Shown here piece by piece: positions 56,160 through 64,000 of a DNA stretch of 64,000 nucleotides. The notes below the pieces were generated by a model. That model saw only the letters and a list, made by a program, of their open reading frames with translations, did no database searches and was not told the DNA's origin. Both the position numbers and the translations under genes were made by a program. Location of the stretch: contig NZ_JAHWGU010000011.1 of the NCBI RefSeq assembly GCF_020873875.1, positions 124,001 to 188,000 of the forward strand. The letters are read 5' to 3'. The stretch's first letter is position 1. Each line of letters opens with the position of its first letter. The DNA comes from Actinoplanes sp. DH11 (GTDB lineage: Bacteria > Actinomycetota > Actinomycetes > Mycobacteriales > Micromonosporaceae).

Positions 56160-56338
56160 TGTCGAGATGTTGATCTGCTAGCGATGCGAAATTGCGGTTT
56201 CAACCCCATGATCACAGCGATTTCGTAGCGCTAGCAGATCAACAAGCCATGCAGGCGCAACGCGGCGGAGCGGCATGACCGCCGCGGGCCGAGGGGCGAA
56301 AGGCCATGCCGTCTTGGGCGCTGCCGCATCGACATCCT
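56160..56338 (+). repeat. Novel hairpin repeat element, copy 2
   Basis: Second copy of the element at 48789, same orientation. Outer stem GTTGATCTGCTAGCG (56169-56183) pairs perfectly with 56229-56243; inner stem 56187-56195 pairs with 56217-56225 through one T-G wobble where copy 1 has C-G. Differences between copies fall in loops or keep pairing. Downstream similarity includes GCTGCCGCATCGACATCCT (56320-56338). 56339-56507 holds no recognised feature. Confidence 0.85.
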
Positions 56339-56507
56339 CTACAAGACGCGTTGCTCCTACTGTCGGCGCAAATCGGCAGAAAGCTCCCACCCCTGCTTGG
56401 CGACCATAGGGACACCCATGCCGAGGCCTTGGGCGCCGAGTAATGGGCATCTGGCGTGGCTTGGCGGGGGCCGGGGTGCGGCGATCGGCCCGAGGGCTTA
56501 GCTGGTC

Positions 56508-59216
56508 TCATGCCTCCGGGCGAGGGGCTGCGGCCGAGGCAGGCGCCGAGGAGGGCGCCGGGGCTGCGGCCGGGGGTGCGGCCGAGGCGGGGGCCGGGGC
56601 TGCGGCCGAGGCGGGCGCAGGGGTCAAGGCGGGCGCAGGGGTCAAGGCGGGCGCAGGGGTCAGGGCGGGCGCAGGGGTCGGAGCTGCGGCTGGCGCAGGC
56701 GCGCGGGCAGAAGCAGGGGCTGGGAGGGCGGCCAGGACGGTGTCCAGGACGCGTACGGCGCCGGGCTTGTCCAGGGGGTTGTTGCCGTTGCCGCACTTCG
56801 GGGACTGCACGCAGGACGGGCAGCCGGCCTCGCAGACGCAGGACGCGATGGCCTCGCGGGTGGCGCGTAGCCAGTCGGCGGCGACGCCGTACGCCCGTTC
56901 TGCGAAGCCCGCCCCGCCGGGGTGGCCGTCGTAGACGAAGACCGTCGGGGCCTCGGTGTCCGCGTGGTTGGCCGTGGAGAGGCCGCCGATGTCCCACCTG
57001 TCGCAGGTCGCGATCAGCGGCAGCAGGCCGATGCCGGCGTGTTCGGCGGCGTGCAGGGCGCCCGGGAAGTCGGCGGGTTCGACGCCCGCCGCGAGCAGGG
57101 CTTCCGGGGAGACGGTGAACCAGACGGCGACGGTACGCAGCTCACGGACCGGCAGGTCGAGCGGTCTCGTGTCGATCACTTCGCCGGTGCCGATGCGGCG
57201 GCGCTGGTACGACACGACCTGGTTGGTCACGTCCACCTCGCCGAGGAACAGTCCGACCGGGCCGGCGTCGACGTATTCGCGGACGTTGACCACGGACAGG
57301 TTCGTGACGTCCCGGGCGTGCGTCGTCCAGTCCGGTTCCTCCTGGTGGACCAGCGCGATCGCGTCGTCCAGGTCGAGTTCGTCCACCACGTAGGAGACGC
57401 CCTGGTGCAGGTGGACGGCCCCGGTGTGCAGCATGGCGTGCGAGGAGCCGTGGTCGACGGTGCCGAGCAGCCGGCCGGTCGACGACTCGACCACCGCGAC
57501 CGGTGCGCCGCCGGTGCCGCGCAGGTCGACCTCGGGGCGGCCGCGATGGGTCCAGTACCAGCCGGACGGCCGGCGCCGCAGCACACCCTCCTCGACCAGG
57601 GCGGCGACCGCGGCGGCGGCCGGCTCCCCGCCGAAAAGTTCCAGATCGGCCTCGGTGAGCGCTGCCTCGGAGGCGGCGCAGCACAGTTGCGGGCCCAGCA
57701 CGTACGGGTTCGCCGGGTCCAGCACGGTCGCCTCGACGGGCCTGCCGAACACTGCCTCCGGGTGGTGCACCAGGTAGGTGTCGAGCGGGTCGTCCCGGGC
57801 GATGAGCACGGCGAGCGCCTCACCGCGGGCCCGGCCGGCCCGCCCGGCCTGCTGCCAGAGGGAGGCCCGGGTGCCGGGGTAGCCGCAGATCAGCACGGCG
57901 TCCAGACCGACCAGGTCGACGCCGAGTTCGAGGGCGTTCGTGGAGGCCAGGCCGAGCAGTTCGCCCGAGAGCAGGGACCGTTCGATGGCCCGGCGGTCCT
58001 CGCGCAGATATCCGCCGCGGTAGGCGGCGACCCGTTCGCCCAGCCCGGGCACCGCCTCGTCGAGCGCGCGCCGGGTCATCGAGGCGACGACTTCGGCGCC
58101 GCGGCGGGAGCGGACGAAGGCGAGGGTACGGGTACCGGCGACGATCGCGTCGGTGAGCAGGTCGGCGGTCTCACGCAGCGCCGAGCGCCGGATCGGAGGC
58201 AGCTCCACGTCGACGAAAAGCGGTTCCCCGGAGAGCGGTTCCCCGGAAAGCGCGTCGTCGGAAAGCGCGTCGTCGGAAAGCCGGTCTGCGGAAACCGGAT
58301 CGGCGGCGCCGGAGGAAACAACGGCGGGAGCGGCGGCGGCGGAGACCGCGGCGGACTCGCGTGCCGGCGCCGACTGGACGGGCAGCGACAACGTGGACTG
58401 CGGCAGCAGCGGCGGCTCCCACAGCGCGAACGTCACCCCGCCCCGCGGCGACGCATCGGATGTGATCTCTGTCACCGGCAGACCGGTCAGCCGGGACGCC
58501 GCACCGGCCGGGTCGCCGGAGGTGGCGGAGGCGAGGACGAACGTGGGCGACGAACCGTACCGCGCGGCGGCCCGGCGCAGCCGGCGCAGGACGTGCGCCA
58601 CGTGCGAGCCGAACACGCCGCGGTAGGTGTGGCACTCGTCGATCACCACGTACGCCAGGCGGCGCAGGAACACGCCCCAGCGTGCGTGGCCCGGCAGCAG
58701 CGAGAAATGCAGCATGTCGGGGTTGGTGAGCACGAACCGTGAGTGCTGCCGCACCCATTCGCGCTCCTCCCGGGCGGTGTCCCCGTCGAACGTGGCGGGG
58801 CGCACGCCGTCCAGACCGAGGCGGGCCACGCCGCGCAACTGGTCCGCCGCGAGCGCCTTGGTGGGTGACAGATAGAGCACGGTCGCCTTAGGGTCCGTGG
58901 CGAGCGCGTTGAGTGCCGGCAGCTGGTACGCCAAGGATTTCCCCGAGGCGGTGCCGGTGGCCAGCACGACGTGCTTGCCCTCCCAGGCCAGGGTGGCTGC
59001 GGCGGCCTGGTGTTCCCACGGCGCGGCGATGCCCTGCGCGGCGAACGCGTCGCGCACCGCGGGGTCGGTCCACGCCGGCCACGGCGCGACCCGCCCGGCC
59101 CGGGGTGGCAGCCGCTCGATGTGGGTGATCGGGGACTCCGTCGCCGGGGTGCCGCGAGTTTGCAGACGATGCAGCAGCTCAGCGGGACCGAAGGCGGTGG
59201 AGGTCACGCATTGCAC
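56508..59216 (-). CDS. DECH-box helicase of the Tad neighbourhood
   Basis: A 902-residue superfamily 2 helicase of the actinobacterial helicase/secretion-neighbourhood group. Motif I is ATGTASGKSLAYQ (near residue 87), the DEAH-type box is DECH in VVIDECHTYRGVFG (near 192), and motif VI is QQAGRAGRAR. A C-terminal four-cysteine cluster (CVCEAGCPSC and KCGNGNNPLDK) resembles that of MrfA/Hrq1-type DNA repair helicases. A Ser/Asp/Leu-rich insertion (DALSDDALSGEPLSGEPL) interrupts the middle, and the last ~65 residues are (PAPALT)n-type low complexity. Start GTG 59216 or GTG 59207. It is divergent from bldG. Confidence 0.9.
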   Translation of the reverse strand: MQCVTSTAFGPAELLHRLQTRGTPATESPITHIERLPPRAGRVAPWPAWTDPAVRDAFAAQGIAAPWEHQAAAATLAWEGKHVVLATGTASGKSLAYQLPALNALATDPKATVLYLSPTKALAADQLRGVARLGLDGVRPATFDGDTAREEREWVRQHSRFVLTNPDMLHFSLLPGHARWGVFLRRLAYVVIDECHTYRGVFGSHVAHVLRRLRRAAARYGSSPTFVLASATSGDPAGAASRLTGLPVTEITSDASPRGGVTFALWEPPLLPQSTLSLPVQSAPARESAAVSAAAAPAVVSSGAADPVSADRLSDDALSDDALSGEPLSGEPLFVDVELPPIRRSALRETADLLTDAIVAGTRTLAFVRSRRGAEVVASMTRRALDEAVPGLGERVAAYRGGYLREDRRAIERSLLSGELLGLASTNALELGVDLVGLDAVLICGYPGTRASLWQQAGRAGRARGEALAVLIARDDPLDTYLVHHPEAVFGRPVEATVLDPANPYVLGPQLCCAASEAALTEADLELFGGEPAAAAVAALVEEGVLRRRPSGWYWTHRGRPEVDLRGTGGAPVAVVESSTGRLLGTVDHGSSHAMLHTGAVHLHQGVSYVVDELDLDDAIALVHQEEPDWTTHARDVTNLSVVNVREYVDAGPVGLFLGEVDVTNQVVSYQRRRIGTGEVIDTRPLDLPVRELRTVAVWFTVSPEALLAAGVEPADFPGALHAAEHAGIGLLPLIATCDRWDIGGLSTANHADTEAPTVFVYDGHPGGAGFAERAYGVAADWLRATREAIASCVCEAGCPSCVQSPKCGNGNNPLDKPGAVRVLDTVLAALPAPASARAPAPAAAPTPAPALTPAPALTPAPALTPAPASAAAPAPASAAPPAAAPAPSSAPASAAAPRPEA
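56610..56681 (+). repeat. 18-base tandem repeat coding for the helicase tail
   Basis: Four units of GGCGGGCGCAGGGGTCAA (the last two slightly changed) on the plus strand encode the PAPALT repeats at the helicase C-terminus on the minus strand. The period is a multiple of three. Confidence 0.9.
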
Positions 59217-59326
59217 TGTGACACCGGTATGCCCCGAACCTCAAACGGGTAGGACGGTGGGTGCCACGCGTCGCCCCGTGTCGGTCGGTGGTTAGATTTC
59301 GCGGGGGAGATCAGGGAGGAGGACCG

Positions 59327-59683
59327 ATGGAGCTGTCGCTGGCGGACCGGACCGTCGCCGGGCACACCGTGCTCGAGGTCGGTGGTGAGGTCGACGTTTA
59401 CACCGCTCCTCGGCTGCGGGAGCGGCTGATCGAGCTGGTGGACGCGGGAGCGCGTGACGTGGTCGTCGATCTCGAGCGGGTCGAGTTCCTGGACTCGACG
59501 GGTCTCGGTGTCCTGGTCGGTGCGTTGAAACGGCTGAGGACCGCGCACGGGACCTTCGGTCTCGTCTGCGCGAAGGAACCGCTTCTCAAGATTTTCCGAA
59601 TCACCGCGCTGGATCAGGTCTTCCCGATCTTCCCGACGGTCGAGGCAGCCACCGAACGCGACGGCAGCGGTCCCGCTTCGTGA
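59327..59683 (+). CDS. bldG: BldG-type anti-sigma factor antagonist
   Basis: A 118-residue STAS protein. [18 protein letters not shown] contains Ser57, the residue phosphorylated in Streptomyces BldG. BldG is needed for aerial growth and antibiotic production in Streptomyces and is controlled by phosphorylation. The gene order helicase (divergent), bldG, kinase-like gene, hppA is the same as at the Streptomyces bldG locus. ATG 59327 is preceded by GGGAGGAGG, a very strong ribosome-binding site. It overlaps the next gene by one base or four. Confidence 0.92.
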   Translation: MELSLADRTVAGHTVLEVGGEVDVYTAPRLRERLIELVDAGARDVVVDLERVEFLDSTGLGVLVGALKRLRTAHGTFGLVCAKEPLLKIFRITALDQVFPIFPTVEAATERDGSGPAS

Positions 59684-60120
59684 TGGCGACCGTTCGGCTC
59701 TCCTTCTCGCCGGCCCCGGTGCATGTGCGCACCGCGCGGCTGGTCGGTGTCGCGGTCGCTCGTCGGGCCGGTGTCGCCGAGGAGCTGCTCGACGAGGTAC
59801 GGCTGGCGATCGGCGAGGCCTGCACACGTGCCGTGACCCTGCATCGGCAGTACGGGCTGACCGAGCTGGTCACCGTGGAGATGTCCGACTCGGATTCGTA
59901 CACCGTCCGGGTCATCGACCATGCCCCGATCGAGGCCAGCGTCGGCCTGACGAAGCTTCCGCCGGACGAGCTTGCCGACGAGTCGCTCACCGACGACGCA
60001 CTCACTACCGGCGTCGGTTTCGCGCTGCTTGCCGGTTTTGTTGACGACCTCCAGGTGCGTCCCGTGGACGACGGCACCGGCACCGAGGTCCGCATGGTCT
60101 GGCCCGTCACCCGCCGCTGA
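59683..60120 (+). CDS. RsbW-like anti-sigma factor/kinase partner of BldG (degenerate ATP site)
   Basis: A 145-residue histidine kinase-like ATPase-fold protein, coupled to bldG (TGATG overlap; GTG 59680 is an alternative start). In active RsbW proteins the N-box is EACxNA; here it is LAIGEACTRAV, with Arg in place of the Mg-binding Asn, and the G1 box is VIDHAPIEAS rather than DxGxG. A conserved GVGFALLAGFVDDL replaces the usual G2 region. It may therefore bind BldG without classical kinase activity, or use ATP atypically; the same pairing exists in Streptomyces. Confidence 0.85.
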   Translation: MATVRLSFSPAPVHVRTARLVGVAVARRAGVAEELLDEVRLAIGEACTRAVTLHRQYGLTELVTVEMSDSDSYTVRVIDHAPIEASVGLTKLPPDELADESLTDDALTTGVGFALLAGFVDDLQVRPVDDGTGTEVRMVWPVTRR

Positions 60121-60133
60121 CCGCGCCTCACTC

Positions 60134-60207
60134 CGCCGGCTGAGGACGAGACGCGCCGGCTGAGGACGAGACGCGCCGGCTGAGGACAAGACCCGCCGGC
60201 TGAGAAC
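60134..60207 (+). repeat. 20-base tandem repeat before hppA
   Basis: Three full 20-base units and a partial (CGCCGGCTGAGGACGAGACG) occupy 60134-60207, in the 356-base gap between the BldG-partner gene and hppA. The rest of that gap (60208-60476) is more AT-rich near 60230-60355 and probably holds the hppA promoter; CTATACAGTACG at 60338-60349 has a -10-like TATACA. Confidence 0.85.
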
Positions 60208-60476
60208 ACGGCCGAAGCGGTCATTCACCAGCGCCAACGGATAAACCGCGCTCTATACCCGCTCGCCGCGCCGCTAACACAGCGGCAAACATCACCGCGA
60301 CACGGCTGTGTGCAGGTGTGACGATCGCCATATCTGCCCTATACAGTACGCGAGTTGTCAGCTACTGCTGGTCCGCGTCCGCGGGCCTGGTCGGTCGTTC
60401 CCCGAAAGTTCCGGGGAATGCGCCCGGAGGTCTCGTCCGCCGTCCGGGTGCGCTCGGTGTGTACAGGAGGACATTG

Positions 60477-62888
60477 ATGTCCGGGACTCCGATAGACCTC
60501 GCCGCCGAGGGTGGCGGGGTGTCCCTGAGCGGTGAGAACCTCTCCTACGTCATCGTCGCGCTGGCGTTCGCGCTGGTGGCGCTCGGCTTCGCCGCGATGT
60601 TCGTTCAATCCGTGCTGCGTACATCGCGCGGCACCCCCAAGATGCAGGAGATCGCGGGCGCTGTGCAGGAGGGCGCCTCGGCGTACCTGATCCGGCAGTT
60701 CCGCACCTTGGCGATCTTCGTGGTGATCGCCGTCGTGCTGTTGTTCCTGCTCCCGGTGCACGCCACCGAGAACGAGACGCTCGTCAAGGTCGGCCGATCG
60801 CTCTTCTTCATCGTCGGTGCGATCTTCAGCGCGTTCATCGGTGGCGCCGGCATGGCGCTGGCGACGCGGGCGAACCTGCGGGTCGCCGCGGCCGCGAGCG
60901 AGGAGGGCGGCCGGGAGAAGGCGATGGGGATCGCCTTCCGTACCGGTGGCGTGGTGGGTTTCCTCACCGTGGGCCTGGGCCTGTTCGGCGCCGCGCTCGT
61001 CGTCCTGATCTTCAGGAGTGACGCGCCGACGGTGCTCGAGGGCTTCGGCTTCGGCGCCGCGCTGCTCGCCATGTTCATGCGGGTCGGCGGCGGCATCTTC
61101 ACCAAGGCCGCGGATGTCGGCGCCGACCTCGTCGGCAAGGTGGAGCAGGGCATCCCGGAGGACGACCCGCGCAACGCCGCCACCATCGCGGACAACGTGG
61201 GCGACAACGTCGGTGACTGCGCCGGCATGGCCGCCGACCTGTTCGAGTCGTACGCGGTGACCCTGGTCGCGGCGCTCATCCTGGGCCAGGCCGCGTTCGG
61301 CCAGGACGGGCTGATCTTCCCGCTGATCGTCTCCACGATCGGTGTGCTGATCGCGATCGTGGGTGTCTTCATCACCCGGCTCCGGGCGAGCGACCGCAAC
61401 GGCCTGACCGCGATCAACCGGGCCTTCTACATCTCGGCCGTGATCTCCGCGATAGCGGTGGCCGTGGTCAGCTTCCTGTACCTGCCGGACACGTTCGCCG
61501 GGTTCGGCGACACCGGCATCGCGCAGGACATCCTCGACAGCGGCGAGAACCCGCAGGTCATCGCGATCGGCGCGGTCATCATCGGCATCGTGCTGGCCGC
61601 CGCCATCCAGGCGCTGACCGGTTACTTCACCGAGACCACCCGGCGCCCGGTGCAGGACATCGGCAAGTCGTCGCAGACCGGTGCTGCCACCGTCGTGCTG
61701 GCCGGCGTCAGTGTCGGCCTGGAGTCGGCCGTCTACTCGGCGCTGCTGCTCGGCGCCGGCGTCTACGGAGCGTTCCTGCTCGGCGGCTCGTCGCTGACCC
61801 TGTCTCTGTTCGCGGTGGCGCTGGCCGGTACCGGTCTGCTCACCACGGTCGGCGTCATCGTGGCGATGGACACGTTCGGCCCGATCTCGGACAACGCGCA
61901 GGGCATCGCCGAGATGTCCGGTGACGTCGACGAGCGCGGCGCGCAGATCCTCACCGAGCTGGACGCGGTCGGCAACACCACGAAGGCGATCACCAAGGGC
62001 ATCGCGATCGCGACGGCGGTCCTGGCGGCCACGGCGCTGTTCGGCTCGTACACCAACAGCCTGGCCAGCGCGCTCGCCGACGCCGGGGTGGGCGAGGTCG
62101 GCGCGGAGATCCTGGGGATGCTCAACATCGCCAACCCGCGCAGCCTGGTCGGCCTGCTGATCGGTTCCGCGGTCGTGTTCCTCTTCTCCGGCCTGGCGAT
62201 CAACGCGGTCTCGCGGTCCGCCGGCGCCGTGGTGATGGAGGTCCGCCGGCAGTTCCGGGAGTTCCCCGGGATCATGGACGGCACCCAGCGCCCGGAGTAC
62301 GGCCGGGTGGTCGACATCTGCACCCGGGACGCGCAGCGCGAGCTGCTCACCCCCGGTCTGCTGGCGATCATGGCCCCGATCGCGGTGGGCTTCGGGCTGG
62401 GCCCGGGCGCGCTCGCGGCCTACCTCGCCGGCGCGATCGGCACGGGCACGCTGATGGCGGTCTTCCTCTCCAACTCCGGTGGCGCGTGGGACAACGCCAA
62501 GAAGCTGGTCGAGGACGGCAACTACGGCGGCAAGGGCTCCGAGGCGCACGCCGCCACGGTGATCGGCGACACGGTCGGTGACCCGTTCAAGGACACCGCC
62601 GGCCCGGCGATCAACCCGCTGCTCAAGGTGATGAACCTGGTGTCGCTGCTGATCGCCCCGGCGGTCGTGGCGGTGACCTACGGCACCGACGCGAACCTCG
62701 GTCTGCGGGTCGGTGTGGCGATCCTCGCGGTCGCGATCGTGACCGCTGCCGTCGTGTGGAGCAAGCGCAAGCCGATCTCGATGGGCGACGACGCCTCCGC
62801 GGCCTCCGCGGCCGGTGCCGGCGACACCGGGAAGGCCGCGCGGGACGCCCGCGAGACGCCCGGTCCGCGGGTCAAGGACAACGTCTGA
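60477..62888 (+). CDS. hppA: K+-independent proton-pumping pyrophosphatase
   Basis: An 803-residue membrane pyrophosphatase that couples pyrophosphate hydrolysis to proton export, with about 16 hydrophobic helices. The catalytic loops are DVGADLVGKVEQGIPEDDP (near residue 214) with NVGDNVGDCAGMAADL, and the C-terminal TVIGDTVGDPFKDTAGPA. The motif GNTTKAITKG near residue 500 has Lys where K+-dependent enzymes have Ala, marking the K+-independent type. ATG 60477 has AGGAGGA upstream. A hydrophilic tail of about 35 residues follows the last helix. Same position next to bldG as in Streptomyces. Confidence 0.95.
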   Translation: MSGTPIDLAAEGGGVSLSGENLSYVIVALAFALVALGFAAMFVQSVLRTSRGTPKMQEIAGAVQEGASAYLIRQFRTLAIFVVIAVVLLFLLPVHATENETLVKVGRSLFFIVGAIFSAFIGGAGMALATRANLRVAAAASEEGGREKAMGIAFRTGGVVGFLTVGLGLFGAALVVLIFRSDAPTVLEGFGFGAALLAMFMRVGGGIFTKAADVGADLVGKVEQGIPEDDPRNAATIADNVGDNVGDCAGMAADLFESYAVTLVAALILGQAAFGQDGLIFPLIVSTIGVLIAIVGVFITRLRASDRNGLTAINRAFYISAVISAIAVAVVSFLYLPDTFAGFGDTGIAQDILDSGENPQVIAIGAVIIGIVLAAAIQALTGYFTETTRRPVQDIGKSSQTGAATVVLAGVSVGLESAVYSALLLGAGVYGAFLLGGSSLTLSLFAVALAGTGLLTTVGVIVAMDTFGPISDNAQGIAEMSGDVDERGAQILTELDAVGNTTKAITKGIAIATAVLAATALFGSYTNSLASALADAGVGEVGAEILGMLNIANPRSLVGLLIGSAVVFLFSGLAINAVSRSAGAVVMEVRRQFREFPGIMDGTQRPEYGRVVDICTRDAQRELLTPGLLAIMAPIAVGFGLGPGALAAYLAGAIGTGTLMAVFLSNSGGAWDNAKKLVEDGNYGGKGSEAHAATVIGDTVGDPFKDTAGPAINPLLKVMNLVSLLIAPAVVAVTYGTDANLGLRVGVAILAVAIVTAAVVWSKRKPISMGDDASAASAAGAGDTGKAARDARETPGPRVKDNV

Positions 62889-62906
62889 CCAGGACGAATC
62901 GCATGA

Positions 62907-62937
62907 CGAAGGGCACCCGGCCACCGGGTGCCCTTCG
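62907..62937 (+). terminator. Terminator of hppA
   Basis: A perfect 14-base stem (62907-62920 with 62924-62937) and CCA loop begins 18 bases past the hppA stop. Confidence 0.85.
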
Positions 62938-62991
62938 CTATGACTCGATCGAGGCGTGTGGAGTGTCCGCCTGTGGCCGTACTCTGCTCCC

Positions 62992-63522
62992 ATGCGCGCG
63001 GTCCGACCGATATCCCTGGCTCTCGTCCTCGTGCTCGCTGTGCCGCTGGGCGCCTGTTCCGGGCAGCCCGGCGCGCAGGCCTGGGCCGCCCTGGTCTGCA
63101 CCGCTCTCAGCCCGTGGCGCAGCGAGATCGATTCGCTCGCCGGTCGCACGCGGGCGCAGATGACCGCCGAGACGACGCCCGGCCAGGCGAAGGAAAACCT
63201 GACCCGGCTCTTCGACGGCGCGGCCGACGCCAGCGAGAAGGCGCGGGCCGAGGTGGAGCGGGCCGGCGTGCCGGACGTGGACGAGGGCGAGCGGATCGCC
63301 GACGGCTTCCAGGGCTCGCTGGCCGGCATCCGGGATGCCTACGGCCATGCCCGCAGCGGCATCGAGGTGCTCGCGACGAGTCCCGCCAAGACCTTCTACA
63401 CCGAGGTCGCCAAGGTGGTCGACCAGCTCTCCGCGGAGTACGAGAAGAGCAGCCTGGACACGACGAAACTGGAGTCGGTGGAGTTGCGGCAGGCGTTCGA
63501 CTCGCTGCCGGAGTGTCAGTGA
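62992..63522 (+). CDS. Secreted lipoprotein of unknown function
   Basis: A 176-residue protein starting MRAVRPISLALVLVLAVPLG with the lipobox PLGAC, so it is probably lipid-anchored at Cys22. The mature part is helical (TRAQMTAETTPGQAKENLTR, ASEKARAEVERAGVPDVDEG, VAKVVDQLSAEYEKSS) with two further cysteines, and resembles small actinobacterial lipoproteins of unknown function. The ATG follows TACTCT by 6 bases, consistent with a leaderless message. It follows the hppA terminator by 55 bases. Confidence 0.82.
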   Translation: MRAVRPISLALVLVLAVPLGACSGQPGAQAWAALVCTALSPWRSEIDSLAGRTRAQMTAETTPGQAKENLTRLFDGAADASEKARAEVERAGVPDVDEGERIADGFQGSLAGIRDAYGHARSGIEVLATSPAKTFYTEVAKVVDQLSAEYEKSSLDTTKLESVELRQAFDSLPECQ

Positions 63523-63535
63523 AGGTTCCGTTGAG

Positions 63536-64000
63536 ATGACCGAGGCGGGGTGGCCGCTGATACCGCGCGAGGTCCTTCCGCCGCCGGTCCCGGTGGTGCG
63601 GCGGACCGCCCGGCGTGGTGCCTCGAGCCGGAAACCGGGTCGCCAGCTGCCGATGTTCGGTGCGGAGACGACCGAGCCCTCGCCGGCCGACCTCGCCGGT
63701 CTGCTGGCCGGGCCGGGCCGGCTCGACCGGATGGGCGGCACGGCCCGGGTGTCGGTCCGGGTGGATGCGGCGTGGCGGGTGCACGTGCTGGTCAGCGAGT
63801 TCGTCGCACGCGGGCTGACGGCAACCTGGGCACCGGCTGACGAGCCCGAGGCACCGACCGACGAGCCCGAGGCTGCGGCGGAGACGGAGGAGTGCGATGC
63901 GCCGGAATCCGGCACACCGGTTCAGCTCTTCGACGTCCGTACCGCGTACTCCCGGAGGTTGAACGCTCTGGCGAACGCCTGGCCGCAGGCCGCCGCCCAG
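63536..64000 (+). CDS. Conserved actinobacterial hypothetical protein (runs off right edge)
   Basis: 155 codons are visible before the right edge. The protein begins MTEAGWPLIPREVLPPPVP and has a basic patch (RRTARRGASSRKPGRQLPMF), DLAGLLAGPGRLDRMGGTARVSV, WRVHVLVSEFVARGL and an acidic linker (DEPEAPTDEPEAAAETEE) before LFDVRTAYSRRLNALANAW. No catalytic motif is visible. It starts 13 bases after the lipoprotein stop and is probably cotranscribed with it. In related genomes a similar gene lies near hppA and the topoisomerase I gene. Confidence 0.7.
   Translation, partial: MTEAGWPLIPREVLPPPVPVVRRTARRGASSRKPGRQLPMFGAETTEPSPADLAGLLAGPGRLDRMGGTARVSVRVDAAWRVHVLVSEFVARGLTATWAPADEPEAPTDEPEAAAETEECDAPESGTPVQLFDVRTAYSRRLNALANAWPQAAAQ

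Noticed and set aside
55614-56228. Plus-strand frame ending in PMITAIS, matched by a similar peptide ending near 48857
   Set aside because: The shared peptide is only the translation of the hairpin repeat; the frame otherwise covers the 29-base tandem repeat and the end of the pilus operon.
60339-63329. 996-codon minus-strand open frame opposite hppA
   Set aside because: Shadow of hppA with random Arg/His-rich composition; it also crosses a terminator and another gene.

Overview
The window is very GC-rich, has GTG starts, ATGA/GTGA gene overlaps and almost no T-rich terminators. Gene content (futalosine-pathway menaquinone synthesis, 14-gene nuo operon, Esx/EccE secretion, bldG, actinobacterial Tad pilus genes) points to a filamentous actinomycete. 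Several proteins look like those of Micromonosporaceae such as Actinoplanes. No tRNA, rRNA, CRISPR array, prophage or recognisable transposase was seen.

Layout. 1-22,100: a divergent helicase fragment, then respiration: mqnC, menG, a small unknown gene, a flavoprotein reductase and nuoA-N (a Rex-type operator lies in front), closed by a hairpin terminator and followed by a polyprenyl diphosphate synthase. The quinone-making genes and the complex that uses the quinone are side by side. 22,200-26,700: MFS transporter/IclR pair, an orphan zinc-finger anti-sigma-like protein, RarD-like permease, holin-like membrane protein. 26,745-34,120: type VII secretion outpost: EccE (apparent CTG start), two WXG100 proteins, a 1,294-residue SseB-domain protein with a huge Pro/Ala linker, and a coupled small acidic protein. 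34,133-44,369 (minus strand): an alpha/beta hydrolase lacking its nucleophile, lipoprotein, YtkA-like protein, a giant multicopper oxidase and a large secreted subtilase. 44,583-64,000: acs, a degenerate Fic-like protein, PH-domain protein, HAD hydrolase, a 6C small RNA, STAS protein, the CpaE/TadA/TadB/TadC/Flp/TadE pilus operon, DECH helicase, bldG with its kinase-like partner, a K+-independent proton pyrophosphatase, a lipoprotein and a partial conserved gene.

Most unusual: (a) an undescribed repeat with an 85-base core folding into a two-storey hairpin, present twice and flanking the HAD-6C-Tad block; (b) a perfect 14-base inverted repeat that would bury the nuoM start codon; (c) the SseB giant plus its coupled neighbour, a candidate Esx-linked effector/immunity pair; (d) the three-part multicopper oxidase. 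Intergenic gaps of the last third are rich in short tandem repeats. All calls come from reading the sequence; no database search was run.
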